From assembly GCA_018969015.1 (NCBI GenBank), contig JAGWZE010000031.1, forward strand, positions 1 to 44,130: 44,130 nucleotides of DNA, given 5' to 3'. The stretch comes from Alphaproteobacteria bacterium. GTDB lineage: Bacteria; Pseudomonadota; Alphaproteobacteria; Caulobacterales; Aquidulcibacteraceae. The translations under genes and the position numbers were made by a program. Positions 31,811 to 41,036 of this stretch are shown piece by piece. Within the stretch, counting starts at the first letter, position 1, and each line of letters begins with the position of its first letter. The notes under the pieces are model-generated. The model was given only the letters and a program-made list of their open reading frames with translations, made no database searches and was not told the origin of the DNA.

Positions 31811-32958
31811 TCCCCGACGCGTTTGCGCTGCCGCCCGGCCAGATCTATCTGCTCGGCCATTCGCTTGGCCCGGCGCCGAAGGCCGCGCTCGACGCGGTGA
31901 CGCGCGCGGCGGCGGTGGAGTGGGCGCAGGGGCTCGCCGCGAGCTGGAACGACGCCGGATGGTTTGCGGCGCCGGGGCGGCTGGGCGACAAGGTGGCGCG
32001 GCTTTTGGGCGCTCCTGCGGCGGCGGCCATCGTGGCGGACTCGGTCACGGTCAATGTCTTCAAGCTGGCGTGCGCAGCGCTCGCGCTGGCGCCGGGGCGA
32101 CGCACGATCCTGCTGGAAGCGGAGACGTTCCCGACCGACGGCTACGTGATCGAGGCGCTGGCGCGCCTGCGCGGCGACGAAGGACTGCGCGTCGAGCGTC
32201 GTCCGCATACGGAGCTGTTCGAGGACATCGGTTCGGACGTCGCGCTGATCGTGACGGCGCAGGTGGATTTCCGCACCGGGGCGGCGTTCGATCTCGCGGC
32301 CTGCACGGCGGCGGCGGCGCGCGCGGGCGCGCGGGTGCTGTGGGACCTGAGCCATTCGCTCGGCGCGCTGGCGATCGACGCCACGGCGATCGAGCTCGCG
32401 GTGGGGTGCGGCTACAAATATCTCAATGGCGGGCCGGGCGCGCCGGGATGGGCTTTCGTCGCGCCGCATCTCGCCGAGGCGCTGGAGACGCCGCTGCCGG
32501 GGTGGTTCGGCCACGCGGCGCCGTTCGCGTTCGAGCCGGCCTATCGCCCGGCCGCGGGCGCGCAGAGGTTTGCGGCGGGCACGCCGCCGATCCTGTCATT
32601 CGCTGCGCTGGAGGCCGCGCTGGACGTGGCGCTGCGCGTTGCGCCGCGCGATGCGGAGGCGCATGTGCGCGCACTGCAGGCGGCCTTCCTCGACGCGCTC
32701 GGCGACGCCCTGCCCTGCGTCACGCCGGCCGCATGCGGGGCGCACCTCGCCTTCACGCATCCCGAGGCGCTGGCGCTGAAGACGGCGCTGATCGGCGCCG
32801 GCGTGGTGGGCGATTTCCGCCCGCCCGACACGATCCGCTTCGGCTTCTCGCCGCTGTTCCTCACCGAGCGCGACGTGATCGACGCGGCGCGGATCGTGCG
32901 GGAAACGCTGGCGCAGGACGACTGGCGCGGCGCGGCGCATGCGGGGGTGGTGACCTAG
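31807..32958 (+). CDS. kynU: Kynureninase
   Basis: A 383-residue PLP enzyme cleaving kynurenine to anthranilate and alanine. Signatures: IYLLGHSLGP (usually YLDGNSLG), ADSVTVNVFK, WDLSHSLGAL with the PLP-pairing Asp, and the Schiff-base Lys204 in GCGYKYLNGGPGAPGW. The C-terminal domain has RFGFSPLFLTERDV. It is slightly shorter than many kynureninases, mainly at the N-terminus. GTG start coupled to kynB. Together with kynB it covers two steps of the aerobic tryptophan-to-anthranilate route. Confidence 0.94.
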   Translation: MIPDAFALPPGQIYLLGHSLGPAPKAALDAVTRAAAVEWAQGLAASWNDAGWFAAPGRLGDKVARLLGAPAAAAIVADSVTVNVFKLACAALALAPGRRTILLEAETFPTDGYVIEALARLRGDEGLRVERRPHTELFEDIGSDVALIVTAQVDFRTGAAFDLAACTAAAARAGARVLWDLSHSLGALAIDATAIELAVGCGYKYLNGGPGAPGWAFVAPHLAEALETPLPGWFGHAAPFAFEPAYRPAAGAQRFAAGTPPILSFAALEAALDVALRVAPRDAEAHVRALQAAFLDALGDALPCVTPAACGAHLAFTHPEALALKTALIGAGVVGDFRPPDTIRFGFSPLFLTERDVIDAARIVRETLAQDDWRGAAHAGVVT

Positions 32959-33016
32959 GGCTGAGCGCCGCGCGCCGTGTGCGCCCGGCGGCGCGCGACT
33001 GACGCCGCCGCCAGCC

Positions 33017-34078
33017 CTAGCCCAGCAAGGTCTGCGCCTCGCGCCAAAGCCGCGACACGATCCGCCCCGCCGGTTCCTCCCGCGCGAGACTTGCGGCCTG
33101 ACCGGCCCACATCTGCATGAAGCGGGAATCCTGCGCTTTCGCCGCGGCGGCGCGCATGCCGGCGAGCGCCGCGCGCTGATACGGATATGCGAGCGTTTCG
33201 GCGTCCGACGTTTGCGTCCATTCGTTGCGTATGGCGCGGGCGAGACGTCCGGTGAACGCGCGCGTCTGCACGGTGTCTTCCGGCAGGGTGCGGGCAAGCG
33301 CCTGCGACCACGGACCTGGCGTCTGCGCTTCGGGGCTGCGCAGGAACGCGGTGCCGACCTGGACAGCAGACGCTCCCAGCGTGAGCGCGGCCGCAAGCGC
33401 CCGGCCGTCGGCGATCGCGCCCGCCGCGATGATCGGGATGCGCACCCGATCGGCCACGATCGGCAACAGGGAGAACAAGGTTCCGCCCATGCGATCCGCC
33501 GTATCCGGATCGAACGCCGGACGATGCCCGCCGGCCTCGACCCCCGAAACCACGACCGCATCGGCGCCCGCCGCCTCTGCCTGGATCGCTTCGGCGACCG
33601 AGGAGACGTTCGCGAACCACAAGATGCCGCTGTCCTTGAGGCGGCGCGCGATCTCCGGCGGCCAAAGCCCCATGATCGAGGAGGCGATCTGCGGCCTCAG
33701 CGCGATGATGGCCGCGCATTGCGCGTCGAAGTCCTGCCCGGCGGCGCCTGCCGCCACCGGGCTGACGTCATGACCGAAGGCGCGCAGGCGATCGCGAAGG
33801 CGCGTGAGCCTGTCGGCGTCGAGATCGGGGAGCGCGGCGGGAATCCACGTGTTGATTTGGAGCGCGCCGGTCGACAGGGCTCGGAACGCCGCAGTCCAGG
33901 CGACGATGTCCTCGGCGGACATGAGCACCGCGCCGAGCGCGCCAACGCCGCCTTCCTCCGCGACGGCGGCGGCCAATGCCGGCGGCGAACTGCCGGCCAT
34001 TGGTCCCATCAGGATCGGGATCTTGACGCCAAGCCAGGCGCAGAACACCCGCGCGCGTTCGACAGCGACCATGGACAT
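33017..34078 (-). CDS. Nitronate monooxygenase (2-nitropropane dioxygenase family)
   Basis: A 353-residue FMN-dependent TIM barrel. Visible features: [52 protein letters not shown] (the His proposed as catalytic base), [36 protein letters not shown]. The enzymes oxidise alkyl nitronates such as propionate-3-nitronate. The start is at 34078, with a second ATG two codons later. It is convergent with kynU and divergent from the FitAB-like pair. Confidence 0.92.
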   Translation of the reverse strand: MSMVAVERARVFCAWLGVKIPILMGPMAGSSPPALAAAVAEEGGVGALGAVLMSAEDIVAWTAAFRALSTGALQINTWIPAALPDLDADRLTRLRDRLRAFGHDVSPVAAGAAGQDFDAQCAAIIALRPQIASSIMGLWPPEIARRLKDSGILWFANVSSVAEAIQAEAAGADAVVVSGVEAGGHRPAFDPDTADRMGGTLFSLLPIVADRVRIPIIAAGAIADGRALAAALTLGASAVQVGTAFLRSPEAQTPGPWSQALARTLPEDTVQTRAFTGRLARAIRNEWTQTSDAETLAYPYQRAALAGMRAAAAKAQDSRFMQMWAGQAASLAREEPAGRIVSRLWREAQTLLG

Positions 34079-34220
34079 GTCCGTTTCGTTCTCGTCAGCA
34101 CGAGGGGCCTAGATGGATACGCCACGTCGCACGCCGTTGAAACACGGTCGCGCCGCGCGGGCGGTGGGCTTGGGAATCACTGCCGCCCGCCAGATCCGCA
34201 TCGCCCGAGGGCGAGCGCTT

Positions 34221-34236
34221 GCAATGATATCATTGC
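34221..34236. promoter_or_regulatory. Perfect 16-bp palindrome, likely operator of the FitAB-like pair
   Basis: GCAATGATATCATTGC is its own reverse complement and ends 17 bases before the antitoxin ATG. It contains TATCAT, a plausible -10 box, so a bound antitoxin would block RNA polymerase. Ribbon-helix-helix antitoxins typically autoregulate through such sites. Confidence 0.65.
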
Positions 34237-34253
34237 GCTGGTAAGGTGCGTTC

Positions 34254-34490
34254 ATGGGCCAGATCCTCGTTCGCAATCTCGATGACGGCGTGATCGCCGC
34301 GCTGCGGCGCAGAGCGCAGCGAACCGGCATTTCGCTCGAAGAGGCGGCGCGGCAGGCTTTGGCTGCGGCCGTCGGCGTCTCGCGCGAGGAGGCATTGGCG
34401 AAATTCGACGCCGTTCGCGCCAGGATCGGCCGGATCGAAGGCGACCGATCGTCGGCCATTTTGCGGGCAGACCGGGATCGGGACGGGTGA
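34254..34490 (+). CDS. FitA/VapB-like ribbon-helix-helix antitoxin
   Basis: A 78-residue protein starting MGQILVRNLDDGVIAALRRRAQRTGISLEEAARQALAAAV, the ribbon-helix-helix fold of FitA-type antitoxins, in which a beta-strand (ILVRNL) pairs with that of a second subunit to contact DNA. The remainder binds the toxin. Ribosome site TAAGG about 8 bases upstream. The stop overlaps the PIN toxin start in GTGA. Confidence 0.87.
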   Translation: MGQILVRNLDDGVIAALRRRAQRTGISLEEAARQALAAAVGVSREEALAKFDAVRARIGRIEGDRSSAILRADRDRDG

Positions 34491-34891
34491 TCGTCGTGGA
34501 CGCGAGCGTGGCGCTGAAATGGGCGCTCGACGAGGACGGGTCCGATCGCGCGCGCTTACTTCTGCAGACCGACATCCTCATTGCGCCCGATCTGCTCTGG
34601 ATCGAGTTTGCCAACGTCATGTGGGTCTATGCACGTCGCGGCCTGATCTCGCCGACGAATGCTGAGGCTGCGCTTGCGGCCCTCGACGCCGCCCCGATCA
34701 CGCCGCTGCCAACGCGCGCCCTGCTCACCATCGCGCAGCGGGCCGCGTTCGATTTGGACCATTCCGTCTATGACTGCGTGTATCTCGCGGCGGCGATGGA
34801 GGAGCGCGCGATGCTGGTGACGGCGGATGCAGCGTTTGCGGCCAAAGCCATGCGATCGGACGCCTACGGCGCGTTCGTGCGGAGTTTGTGA
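34487..34891 (+). CDS. PIN-domain toxin (VapC/FitB type)
   Basis: A 134-residue PIN ribonuclease. The acidic residues are present: Asp5 in IVVDASVALKW, Glu in LLWIEFANVMW, Asp in DHSVYDCVYLAAA and Asp in LVTADAAF. It is related in layout to the VapC at 24834 but clearly a different subgroup (DASVALKW, HSVYDC). GTG start coupled to the antitoxin. Confidence 0.92.
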   Translation: MIVVDASVALKWALDEDGSDRARLLLQTDILIAPDLLWIEFANVMWVYARRGLISPTNAEAALAALDAAPITPLPTRALLTIAQRAAFDLDHSVYDCVYLAAAMEERAMLVTADAAFAAKAMRSDAYGAFVRSL

Positions 34892-34951
34892 ATCGATCGG
34901 CGACGGGCTTCAGAAGATGCGGAATTCGCCGCTTAAACGGCAATCGGACGA

Positions 34952-35206
34952 ATGAGATCGCGAGGGTTGCGGACGGCGTCGTGGCTGGCGGCGTGGTTAG
35001 CCGGATTTATCGCCATCGTCATGTCGTGCTTTGTGGGATACGTCCTTCTGCGACCTCTGACTCTTCCCCCAGATCGGAACGTTGTTCTCCTCGCCGGAAC
35101 AGAGTTCGATGCATTCGTCTATCCGCCGATTGTTGTTCTTGCGCTGATCTGGGCTGCGTTTGTCGGTTGCCGGATTTGGCGCATTTGGGCGTCGCGCAGG
35201 CCTTAG
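34952..35206 (+). CDS. Small two-helix membrane protein (hypothetical)
   Basis: An 84-residue frame with two hydrophobic segments: residues 10-34 (SWLAAWLAGFIAIVMSCFVGYVL-like, in two parts) and 57-75 (YPPIVVLALIWAAFVGCRI). A basic C-terminus (RIWASRRP) follows. Codon use is less G+C-rich than in the window, as in the toxin pair before it. No clear ribosome site precedes ATG 34952. It may be a real recent arrival or a fragment. Confidence 0.5.
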   Translation: MRSRGLRTASWLAAWLAGFIAIVMSCFVGYVLLRPLTLPPDRNVVLLAGTEFDAFVYPPIVVLALIWAAFVGCRIWRIWASRRP

Positions 35207-35418
35207 ACGCGACGCCGCCCGCGTCGGGTTCGTGCAACGCTATCGCAGTGCGGCGGAGTGGGGCGCGGGCCAGGCACTGGACGCGAATGGACGCGTTCAA
35301 CGCATCATGGAAAAAGAGCCGGTGGTAAGCGCGCGGACACTGCGTGCAGATAGTGCACGATGACGTAGAACCACCGGCGCGGCGCCGCGCATGGTGGTGA
35401 CGGACGCGGCGTTCGGCG
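35207..35418. other. Non-coding gap with nested inverted repeats
   Basis: No convincing gene. A 9-bp inverted repeat, GCCGGTGGT (35318-35326) and ACCACCGGC (35370-35378), encloses a second hairpin GTGCA-GATAG-TGCAC (35344-35358). This could be a small structured RNA, a transposon-end remnant or a terminator; there is no T-run. Confidence 0.4.
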
Positions 35419-36693
35419 TCACTTCCGGCTTTGGCGCACGCGGACGTCGACGGGCTCGATCGAGAACCGTACGCCGTTGATCGTGTAGCGCACGTCGCCA
35501 GCGTCGTCCTCGCCTTTGGCCGCCCAGCTTGCCGGCGTTGTCTCGAACACGTAGCGGACGCCCACGCCAGCGGCGTCGAAGGATACGCGCTCCAGACGAT
35601 CAGTCCCTTCGGTATCGAGAAGCTGTGCGCCAAGCAGCTCTTCGAGGGTTTCGGCGGGCAACGCCATGCCGGCGCCGGCGCGGGCGGGCGCTGCGGCGCG
35701 CCCGTTCCCGCGCGGGATCAGAACACGCCCCTTCCCCGGCGTGATCGCGAGTGTCGCCAGGTCGATGCGATCGCCGGGCGCCAGCTGGCTCAGAGAAACG
35801 CCGCGCACCGCGAACCGACCTTTGGAGCTGGCGCTGCCCTGTGCCGCGCGGGCGTCGAGCACGGCCACGGCCCCGGAGCCGGCGACGACGGCTGTATTCC
35901 GGGCGAGATCGACGACGAGCGCGGTGTCTTCATCGATGCCGAAGCCGATGCGCGCGGTCGACGCAAGGTCGGTCAGCGCGCGGGCGAGGCGGCCGAGGCG
36001 CGCCCTCTGGCCGAAATGCTGATCGACCAGACCGGACGGAAGAAAGCCGAGCCCTTGGCTCAGCAACAGGCGGCCGCCTTCGAGTTCGGCCTCCGGTGCG
36101 CCGCGCGCAAGAAGGGGGCGTGTGAGTGCGACGAGGCTGTCGCCGCGGGCGATCATCGTCGGGCCCATGATCGCCGCCCCCGCGCTCGTGCCGCCGATTG
36201 CGGCTCCCGCAGACAGGCGGGCGCGCAGCGCGGCGAGCATCGGCGTCGCGCTTCCGTCCGGCGTCAGGAGGGCGGCCGAGACGCGGAGCTGATCGCCGCC
36301 GGTGAACCAGACGCCGCCGGCGGCTTCGATCTTGGCGATCTCGGCGGCGTTGGTCGCGTTCGTCGCCCAGGCGCTTTCGTCGACGTCCGGCGTGGACTCG
36401 TCGTCGATGACGGCAAGGCGGACGATGTCGATGCGATCCGCCGACACGCCGTAGACGGCGAGCGTTTCGACATAGGACGCCGCCGACAAAGCGGGCTCGC
36501 CGGACGCGGCGGGGATGACGGCGATGCGGGCGCCCGGCCCCACATGGGAAAGGAAGGCGCCGTGTACCCCGGCATTGTCGCGCGCGACCCCGCCGCCTGC
36601 GATGACGAGGCGGCCGGGTTCGGCGGCGGCCGCGCCCGCGAAGGCGGCCGCAGCAGCGGCGGCACACATCGCCACGATCAAGGCGAGCCGCAT
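35419..36693 (-). CDS. Exported S51 (cyanophycinase-type) peptidase with C-terminal extension
   Basis: A 424-residue protein with a signal peptide (residues 1-24, ending AGAAAA-EPG). Residues 25-275 match the S51 / cyanophycinase fold: RLVIAGGG start, GARIAVIPAASGEP, GVWFTGGDQLRV, the nucleophile Ser in IGGTSAGAAIMG, and GIDEDTALVV near the end of the domain. Cyanophycinases hydrolyse the Asp-Arg polymer cyanophycin to dipeptides. Secreted forms let non-cyanobacteria feed on it. The last ~140 residues form an additional beta-rich domain I do not recognise. ATG 36693 chosen (GGAG upstream); a longer frame from 36801 lacks a signal at its start. Confidence 0.88.
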   Translation of the reverse strand: MRLALIVAMCAAAAAAAFAGAAAAEPGRLVIAGGGVARDNAGVHGAFLSHVGPGARIAVIPAASGEPALSAASYVETLAVYGVSADRIDIVRLAVIDDESTPDVDESAWATNATNAAEIAKIEAAGGVWFTGGDQLRVSAALLTPDGSATPMLAALRARLSAGAAIGGTSAGAAIMGPTMIARGDSLVALTRPLLARGAPEAELEGGRLLLSQGLGFLPSGLVDQHFGQRARLGRLARALTDLASTARIGFGIDEDTALVVDLARNTAVVAGSGAVAVLDARAAQGSASSKGRFAVRGVSLSQLAPGDRIDLATLAITPGKGRVLIPRGNGRAAAPARAGAGMALPAETLEELLGAQLLDTEGTDRLERVSFDAAGVGVRYVFETTPASWAAKGEDDAGDVRYTINGVRFSIEPVDVRVRQSRK

Positions 36694-36796
36694 GGGTGTC
36701 GTCTCCAGTCTGGCCTGCGCCCTGTGCTGGGATCGGCGCGCCTCTGTGTCGGCGAAAACAGGCCGGAACGGAAGACCGGGACGACGGCTCGATCCC

Positions 36797-36833
36797 GGCA
36801 AAAGAAAACCCCGCCGCTTGCGCGACGGGGTTT
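36797..36833 (-). terminator. Rho-independent terminator after pnp
   Basis: Minus-strand stem AAACCCCGTCGC / GCGGCGGGGTTT with a 4-base loop (one G-T pair) followed by TCTTTTG. It lies 34 bases after the pnp stop and ends the infB-pnp block. Confidence 0.85.
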
Positions 36834-36866
36834 GATCCGGAACCGGATGAAGTCGAGTGCGGGGGC

Positions 36867-39011
36867 TTACTCCGCCGCGTCGGCCTTCGACTTGCCGCTC
36901 TTCTCGAGGTCTTCGCCGGTGGTCTGGTCCACGGCGCGCATCGAGAGGCGAACCTTGCCGCGATCGTCGAAGCCGAGCAGCTTCACCTTCACGATGTCGC
37001 CTTCCTTGACGACGTCGCTCGGCTTGGCGACGCGCTCGTTCTTCATCTGCGACACGTGGACGAGGCCGTCCTTGGCGCCGAAGAAGTTCACGAAAGCGCC
37101 GAACTCGACGACCTTGACGACCTTGCCGTCATAGATCGCGCCGATTTCCGGCTCGGACGTGAGCGACTTCACCCACTTCACGGCGGCGTCGATGTTCTCC
37201 TGGTTCGGAGAGGCGATGCGCACCGTGCCGTCGTCGTTGATGTCGATCTTGCACTGCGTTTTTTCGGTGATCTCGCGGATCGTCTTGCCGCCCGAGCCGA
37301 TCACTTCGCGGATCTTGTCCGTGGGGATCGTGATCTGGACGATCTTCGGCGCCGTGGCGCTCATCTGGCCGCGCGGCTGGGCAAGGCCCTTCGCCATTTC
37401 GCCGAGGATGTGGATCCGGGCGTCATAGGCGCGCTTGAGGGCGACCTTCATGATCTCCTCGGTGATGCCGGCGACCTTGATGTCCATCTGCAGCGCCGTG
37501 ACGCCGACATCGGTGCCCGCGACCTTGAAGTCCATGTCGCCGAGATGGTCCTCGTCGCCGAGGATGTCGGTGAGCACTTCGAAGCCGTAGTCTTCCAGGA
37601 TCAGGCCCATCGCCACGCCCGCGACCGGACGGGTGATCGGGGCGCCCGCATCCATCAGCGCGAGCGCGCCGCCGCAGACCGACGCCATCGAGGACGAGCC
37701 GTTGGACTCGGTGATCTCGGAGACGAGGCGCACGGTGTACGGGAACTGTTCCTGCGTCGGCAGAACGGCCTGCAGCGCGCGCCAGGCGAGCTTGCCGTGG
37801 CCGATTTCGCGGCGGCCGGGCGAGCCCATGCGGCCCGTCTCGCCGACGCTGTAGGGCGGGAAGTTGTAGTGGAGCATGAAGCGCTCCTTCACCGTCCCGC
37901 CGAGGCCGTCGATGTACTGCTCGTCTTCGCCGGTGCCGAGCGTGGCGACGACGAGGGCTTGCGTTTCACCGCGGGTGAACAGCACCGAGCCGTGCGTGCG
38001 CGGCAGGCAGCCGACCTGCACGTCGATCGGGCGGACCTTGTCGACCGGGCGGCCGTCGATGCGGGCCTTGTCCTTCACGACGCGCGAGCGGACGATGTCG
38101 CTCTCGACCGCCTTGAAGGCTTCCTTGAAGACGTTGGCCTCGAGGCCCGTGGGGTTCGCGTCGGACTTCACCAGCTTTTCCGCGGCCTGCTTGCGGGCGG
38201 CGGCGACGGCGTCCTGGCGCTCTTCCTTCTTCACGATGCGGTAGGCGTCGCCGATCGCGGCGCCGACGAGGTCGACGATCGCTTTCTTGGCCGGCGAGAT
38301 GTCCTTCGGTTCGAAATCGAAGGGCGGCTTGGCGGCCTTTTCGGCGAGCGCGATGATCGCGTCGATCACGGGCTGGAAGCCCTTGTGGCCGTGCATGACG
38401 GCCTGGAGCATCTGCTCTTCCGTGAGTTCCTTGGCTTCGGATTCGACCATCATCACCGCGTCGGCGGTGCCGGCGATGACGAGATCGAGCTGCGAGCCCT
38501 TCATCTGCTCGATCGTCGGGTTCAGGACCGGCTTGCCGTCGATCCAGCCGACGCGCGCGCCGCCGATCGGGCCGAGGAACGGCACGCCCGAGAGCGTCAG
38601 CGCGGCGGAGGCCGCAACCATCGCCAGCACGTCGCTGTCGTTCTCGTTGTCCCACGACAGCGTGGTGATGATGACCTGGACTTCGTTCTTGAAGCCATCG
38701 ACGAACAGCGGGCGGATCGGGCGGTCGATCAGGCGGGAGATCAGCGTTTCACGCTCGGTCGGGCGGCCTTCGCGCTTGAAGTAGCCGCCGGGGATACGGC
38801 CCGAGGCGAACGTCTTTTCCTGATAGTTGACCGTCAGCGGGAAGAAGTCCTGGCCGGCTTTCGGTTCTTTCGCGAACACGGCGGTCGCGAGAAGGGCGGT
38901 GTCGCCATAGGTGGCGTAGACGGAGCCATCGGCCTGGCGGGCGATACGGCCGGTTTCGAGCGTGAGCTTGCGCCCCGCCCAGTCGATGGAAACGGATTGG
39001 GTGTCGAACAT
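36867..39011 (-). CDS. pnp: Polynucleotide phosphorylase
   Basis: A 714-residue phosphorolytic 3'-5' exoribonuclease, a core of the RNA degradosome. Two RNase PH-like halves come first ([33 protein letters not shown] in the first; [17 protein letters not shown] and [19 protein letters not shown] in the second, with [24 protein letters not shown] as the catalytic metal site). Then a KH domain ([16 protein letters not shown]) and an S1 domain ([31 protein letters not shown]). The length is standard. It is the last gene of the block and follows rpsO after a 261-base gap holding a repeat. Confidence 0.98.
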   Translation of the reverse strand: MFDTQSVSIDWAGRKLTLETGRIARQADGSVYATYGDTALLATAVFAKEPKAGQDFFPLTVNYQEKTFASGRIPGGYFKREGRPTERETLISRLIDRPIRPLFVDGFKNEVQVIITTLSWDNENDSDVLAMVAASAALTLSGVPFLGPIGGARVGWIDGKPVLNPTIEQMKGSQLDLVIAGTADAVMMVESEAKELTEEQMLQAVMHGHKGFQPVIDAIIALAEKAAKPPFDFEPKDISPAKKAIVDLVGAAIGDAYRIVKKEERQDAVAAARKQAAEKLVKSDANPTGLEANVFKEAFKAVESDIVRSRVVKDKARIDGRPVDKVRPIDVQVGCLPRTHGSVLFTRGETQALVVATLGTGEDEQYIDGLGGTVKERFMLHYNFPPYSVGETGRMGSPGRREIGHGKLAWRALQAVLPTQEQFPYTVRLVSEITESNGSSSMASVCGGALALMDAGAPITRPVAGVAMGLILEDYGFEVLTDILGDEDHLGDMDFKVAGTDVGVTALQMDIKVAGITEEIMKVALKRAYDARIHILGEMAKGLAQPRGQMSATAPKIVQITIPTDKIREVIGSGGKTIREITEKTQCKIDINDDGTVRIASPNQENIDAAVKWVKSLTSEPEIGAIYDGKVVKVVEFGAFVNFFGAKDGLVHVSQMKNERVAKPSDVVKEGDIVKVKLLGFDDRGKVRLSMRAVDQTTGEDLEKSGKSKADAAE

Positions 39012-39105
39012 TCGTGTGGACCTACATCAGGCTCATTCAGGCGAGCGAGCCCCATGCCCGGTCGCCGCGGCGGTTGCGGTTTCCTCCACGTGCGGAAGAA
39101 ACCCT

Positions 39106-39216
39106 GCTCCCTCGCTTGCGGGGGAGCTGGCGCGAAGCGCCTGAGGGGGGCGGCGAGTTTTTCGCCCTACGCCCCCCATCGGCCCCTCGGGCCACTTCCC
39201 CCGCAGGCGGGGGAAG
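39106..39216. repeat. Paired-hairpin intergenic repeat between rpsO and pnp
   Basis: Two hairpins with closely related stems, GCTCCC...GGGAGC (39106-39127) and CTTCCCCCGC...GCGGGGGAAG (39195-39216), are separated by an arm with CTGGCGCGAAGCGCC and a GGGGGG/CCCCCC pair. The architecture is like the element at 14143-14262. In the rpsO-pnp transcript it would form a large folded domain upstream of pnp. Confidence 0.6.
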
Positions 39217-39240
39217 ATGCGCCCCCGGGAACGGGCGGCG

Positions 39241-39260
39241 CGCCCCTGCACGCAGGGGCG
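39241..39260 (-). promoter_or_regulatory. Hairpin just after rpsO
   Basis: CGCCCCTG-CGTG-CAGGGGCG on the minus strand is an 8-bp perfect stem with a 4-base loop, 12 bases after the rpsO stop. There is no T-run, so full termination is doubtful. In E. coli the rpsO-pnp gap holds a hairpin terminator and an RNase III site used in pnp autoregulation; an analogous processing or attenuation role is possible. Confidence 0.5.
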
Positions 39261-39272
39261 GAACGCGTTGGG

Positions 39273-39542
39273 TTAACGACGCAGACCGAGCTTCTCGATC
39301 AGCGATTGATAGCGGGCCGCATCGCGCGACTTTAGATAGTCGAGCAGGCGACGACGCTGCGACACGAGCTTCAGAAGCCCGCGGCGGCTGTGGTTGTCTT
39401 TCTTGTGCGTCTTGAAGTGCTCGGTCAGGTTCGAGATCCGTTCGGACAGGATCGCGACCTGGACCTCGGGCGAACCCGTATCGCCCTTCTTGGCGCCATG
39501 TTCTTGAATCAGAGCGGCTTTCCGCTCGGTCGTAATCGACAT
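39273..39542 (-). CDS. rpsO: 30S ribosomal protein S15
   Basis: An 89-residue S15 of standard length: [36 protein letters not shown], then [29 protein letters not shown]. It binds 16S rRNA helices 20-22 early in 30S assembly. It lies only 4 bases after truB, so both are on one transcript. Confidence 0.98.
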   Translation of the reverse strand: MSITTERKAALIQEHGAKKGDTGSPEVQVAILSERISNLTEHFKTHKKDNHSRRGLLKLVSQRRRLLDYLKSRDAARYQSLIEKLGLRR

Positions 39543-39546
39543 CGGG

Positions 39547-40503
39547 TTACTCCCGGTTGAGGTGGAACACGCGGGTTGGGCTGAATTTGCCCGCCCGCAC
39601 GTCACCCAGAGCAACGGCGACCCCTTGGAACAGCGCCACCGCCGCACGCGAGGCGTCCTGGCCTGCGATCGTGCGGGGACGGAACTGGCCCTTGAGCCCC
39701 TCCACGACATGCGGGAGGAGCACGATCGGCCGCCCTTGCTTGAGCTTGAACGCATCCTCGCCGTTTATGGCCAGCGCCGGGATGTCGGCCAGCGCGGTCT
39801 CAACAGGCATGAGGCGTTCGGACGCGGCGTCCTTATGGCTCAAATCCCGCAGCGCGTCGAGACCAATGGCGTTGGCCTCCGTGAACGGGCCGACGGCGGT
39901 GCGCCGCAGGGCGGCGACGTGCCCCTCCGCGCCCAGCTTCGCGGCCAGATCGCGGACAAGGGCGCGGATATAGAACCCCTTCCCGCAGCGAACCGTGACG
40001 ACGGCGGTATCGGCCTCGGCGCGCTGCAGGGTGGCGGTATGGAGCACGACGCGGCGGGCCTTGAGCTCGACGGCCTCGCCGGCGCGGGCGAGGTCATAGG
40101 CGCGCTCGCCGTCCACCTTGATGGCGCTATAGGCCGGGGGGACCTGATCGATTTCGCCGACGAACGTGGCGAGCGCGGCCTCGATGGCGGCGCGGTCGGG
40201 GCGGACGTCGCTCGTGGCCGTCACCTCGCCTTCCCGGTCCTGGGTTGTGGTCGAGACGCCCCAGCGGACGGTGAAGGCATAGGCCTTGTCGGCCTCGACC
40301 AGCCAGGGGACGGTCTTGGTCGCCTCGCCCAGCGCGATCGGCAGGATGCCGGAGGCGAGCGGATCGAGCGTGCCGGCATGGCCGGCCTTGTTGGCGTTGT
40401 AGAGGCGGCGAACGATGGCGACGGCGTCGGTCGACGTCACGTCCTCCGGTTTGTCGAGGACCAGCCAGCCGTCGACGTCTTCGCCCTTCTTGCGGCGGCC
40501 CAT
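39547..40503 (-). CDS. truB: tRNA pseudouridine-55 synthase TruB
   Basis: A 318-residue pseudouridine synthase. [39 protein letters not shown] (with the catalytic Asp) and [23 protein letters not shown] are family signatures; [18 protein letters not shown] follows. It makes the T-loop Psi55 of tRNAs and acts as a tRNA chaperone. Start ATG 40503, one base after the rbfA stop. A long N-terminal extension open to 40653 overlaps rbfA and is rejected. Confidence 0.97.
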   Translation of the reverse strand: MGRRKKGEDVDGWLVLDKPEDVTSTDAVAIVRRLYNANKAGHAGTLDPLASGILPIALGEATKTVPWLVEADKAYAFTVRWGVSTTTQDREGEVTATSDVRPDRAAIEAALATFVGEIDQVPPAYSAIKVDGERAYDLARAGEAVELKARRVVLHTATLQRAEADTAVVTVRCGKGFYIRALVRDLAAKLGAEGHVAALRRTAVGPFTEANAIGLDALRDLSHKDAASERLMPVETALADIPALAINGEDAFKLKQGRPIVLLPHVVEGLKGQFRPRTIAGQDASRAAVALFQGVAVALGDVRAGKFSPTRVFHLNRE

Positions 40504-40504
40504 G

Positions 40505-40993
40505 TCAGTGCTCCTGGCGCGGATCGGCGTCCGAAGCGCCGGATTGGGCGGCGTCGTCCGCGTCATCGTCGTCATCGTCGTCGTCGCCGCGCGCGAGATC
40601 GCGGGCGACTTCGGGGCGGCGCAGCAGCGCGTCGATGTGCTGGGCCTCGTCATAGGAGACGTCCGGCAGGAAGTGCAGCTGCGGGGTGAACTTGAGATCG
40701 ATCTGGCGCGCGAGACGGCCGCGCAGGAAGCCGGCGCAGCGCCCCAGCGCGGCGGCGATCTTTTCCGGCTCGTGGTTTCCGAGCGCGGCGACGAACGCGG
40801 TCATGTGCTTGAGATCGGGCGAGGCGCGCACTTCGCCGACGGTGACAGAGACGCCCGCCAGCGCCGGATCGCGCAGGTCCTCGCGGGCCAGGATCTCGAC
40901 GAGCGCATGACGCACCAGTTCGCCGGCGCGCAACTGGCGCTGGCTCGGCCCGGCGGCGTGGCCGCCGCGGGCATGCTCGCGTTTTTTGGACAT
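40505..40993 (-). CDS. rbfA: Ribosome-binding factor A with acidic tail
   Basis: A 162-residue protein that binds the immature 30S subunit and assists 16S 5'-end maturation. The core is [44 protein letters not shown] and the KH-type end [32 protein letters not shown]. The last ~30 residues are highly acidic (eight Asp in a row after ARG), longer than in the E. coli protein. The ATG at 40993 is preceded by GGAGAA; the TTG four codons earlier is unlikely. Confidence 0.95.
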   Translation of the reverse strand: MSKKREHARGGHAAGPSQRQLRAGELVRHALVEILAREDLRDPALAGVSVTVGEVRASPDLKHMTAFVAALGNHEPEKIAAALGRCAGFLRGRLARQIDLKFTPQLHFLPDVSYDEAQHIDALLRRPEVARDLARGDDDDDDDDADDAAQSGASDADPRQEH

Positions 40994-41036
40994 GCTCTTC
41001 TCCAACCGCGCCGGGATCGGACCGGCGGCGGCGTCT

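Noticed and set aside
35160-35363. A 67-codon plus-strand frame
   Set aside because: It overlaps the end of the small membrane protein, has no ribosome site, and its codons look random.
36696-39335. An 879-codon open frame on the plus strand
   Set aside because: It is antisense to pnp and rich in Asp, Arg and His repeats; pnp is certain on the minus strand.
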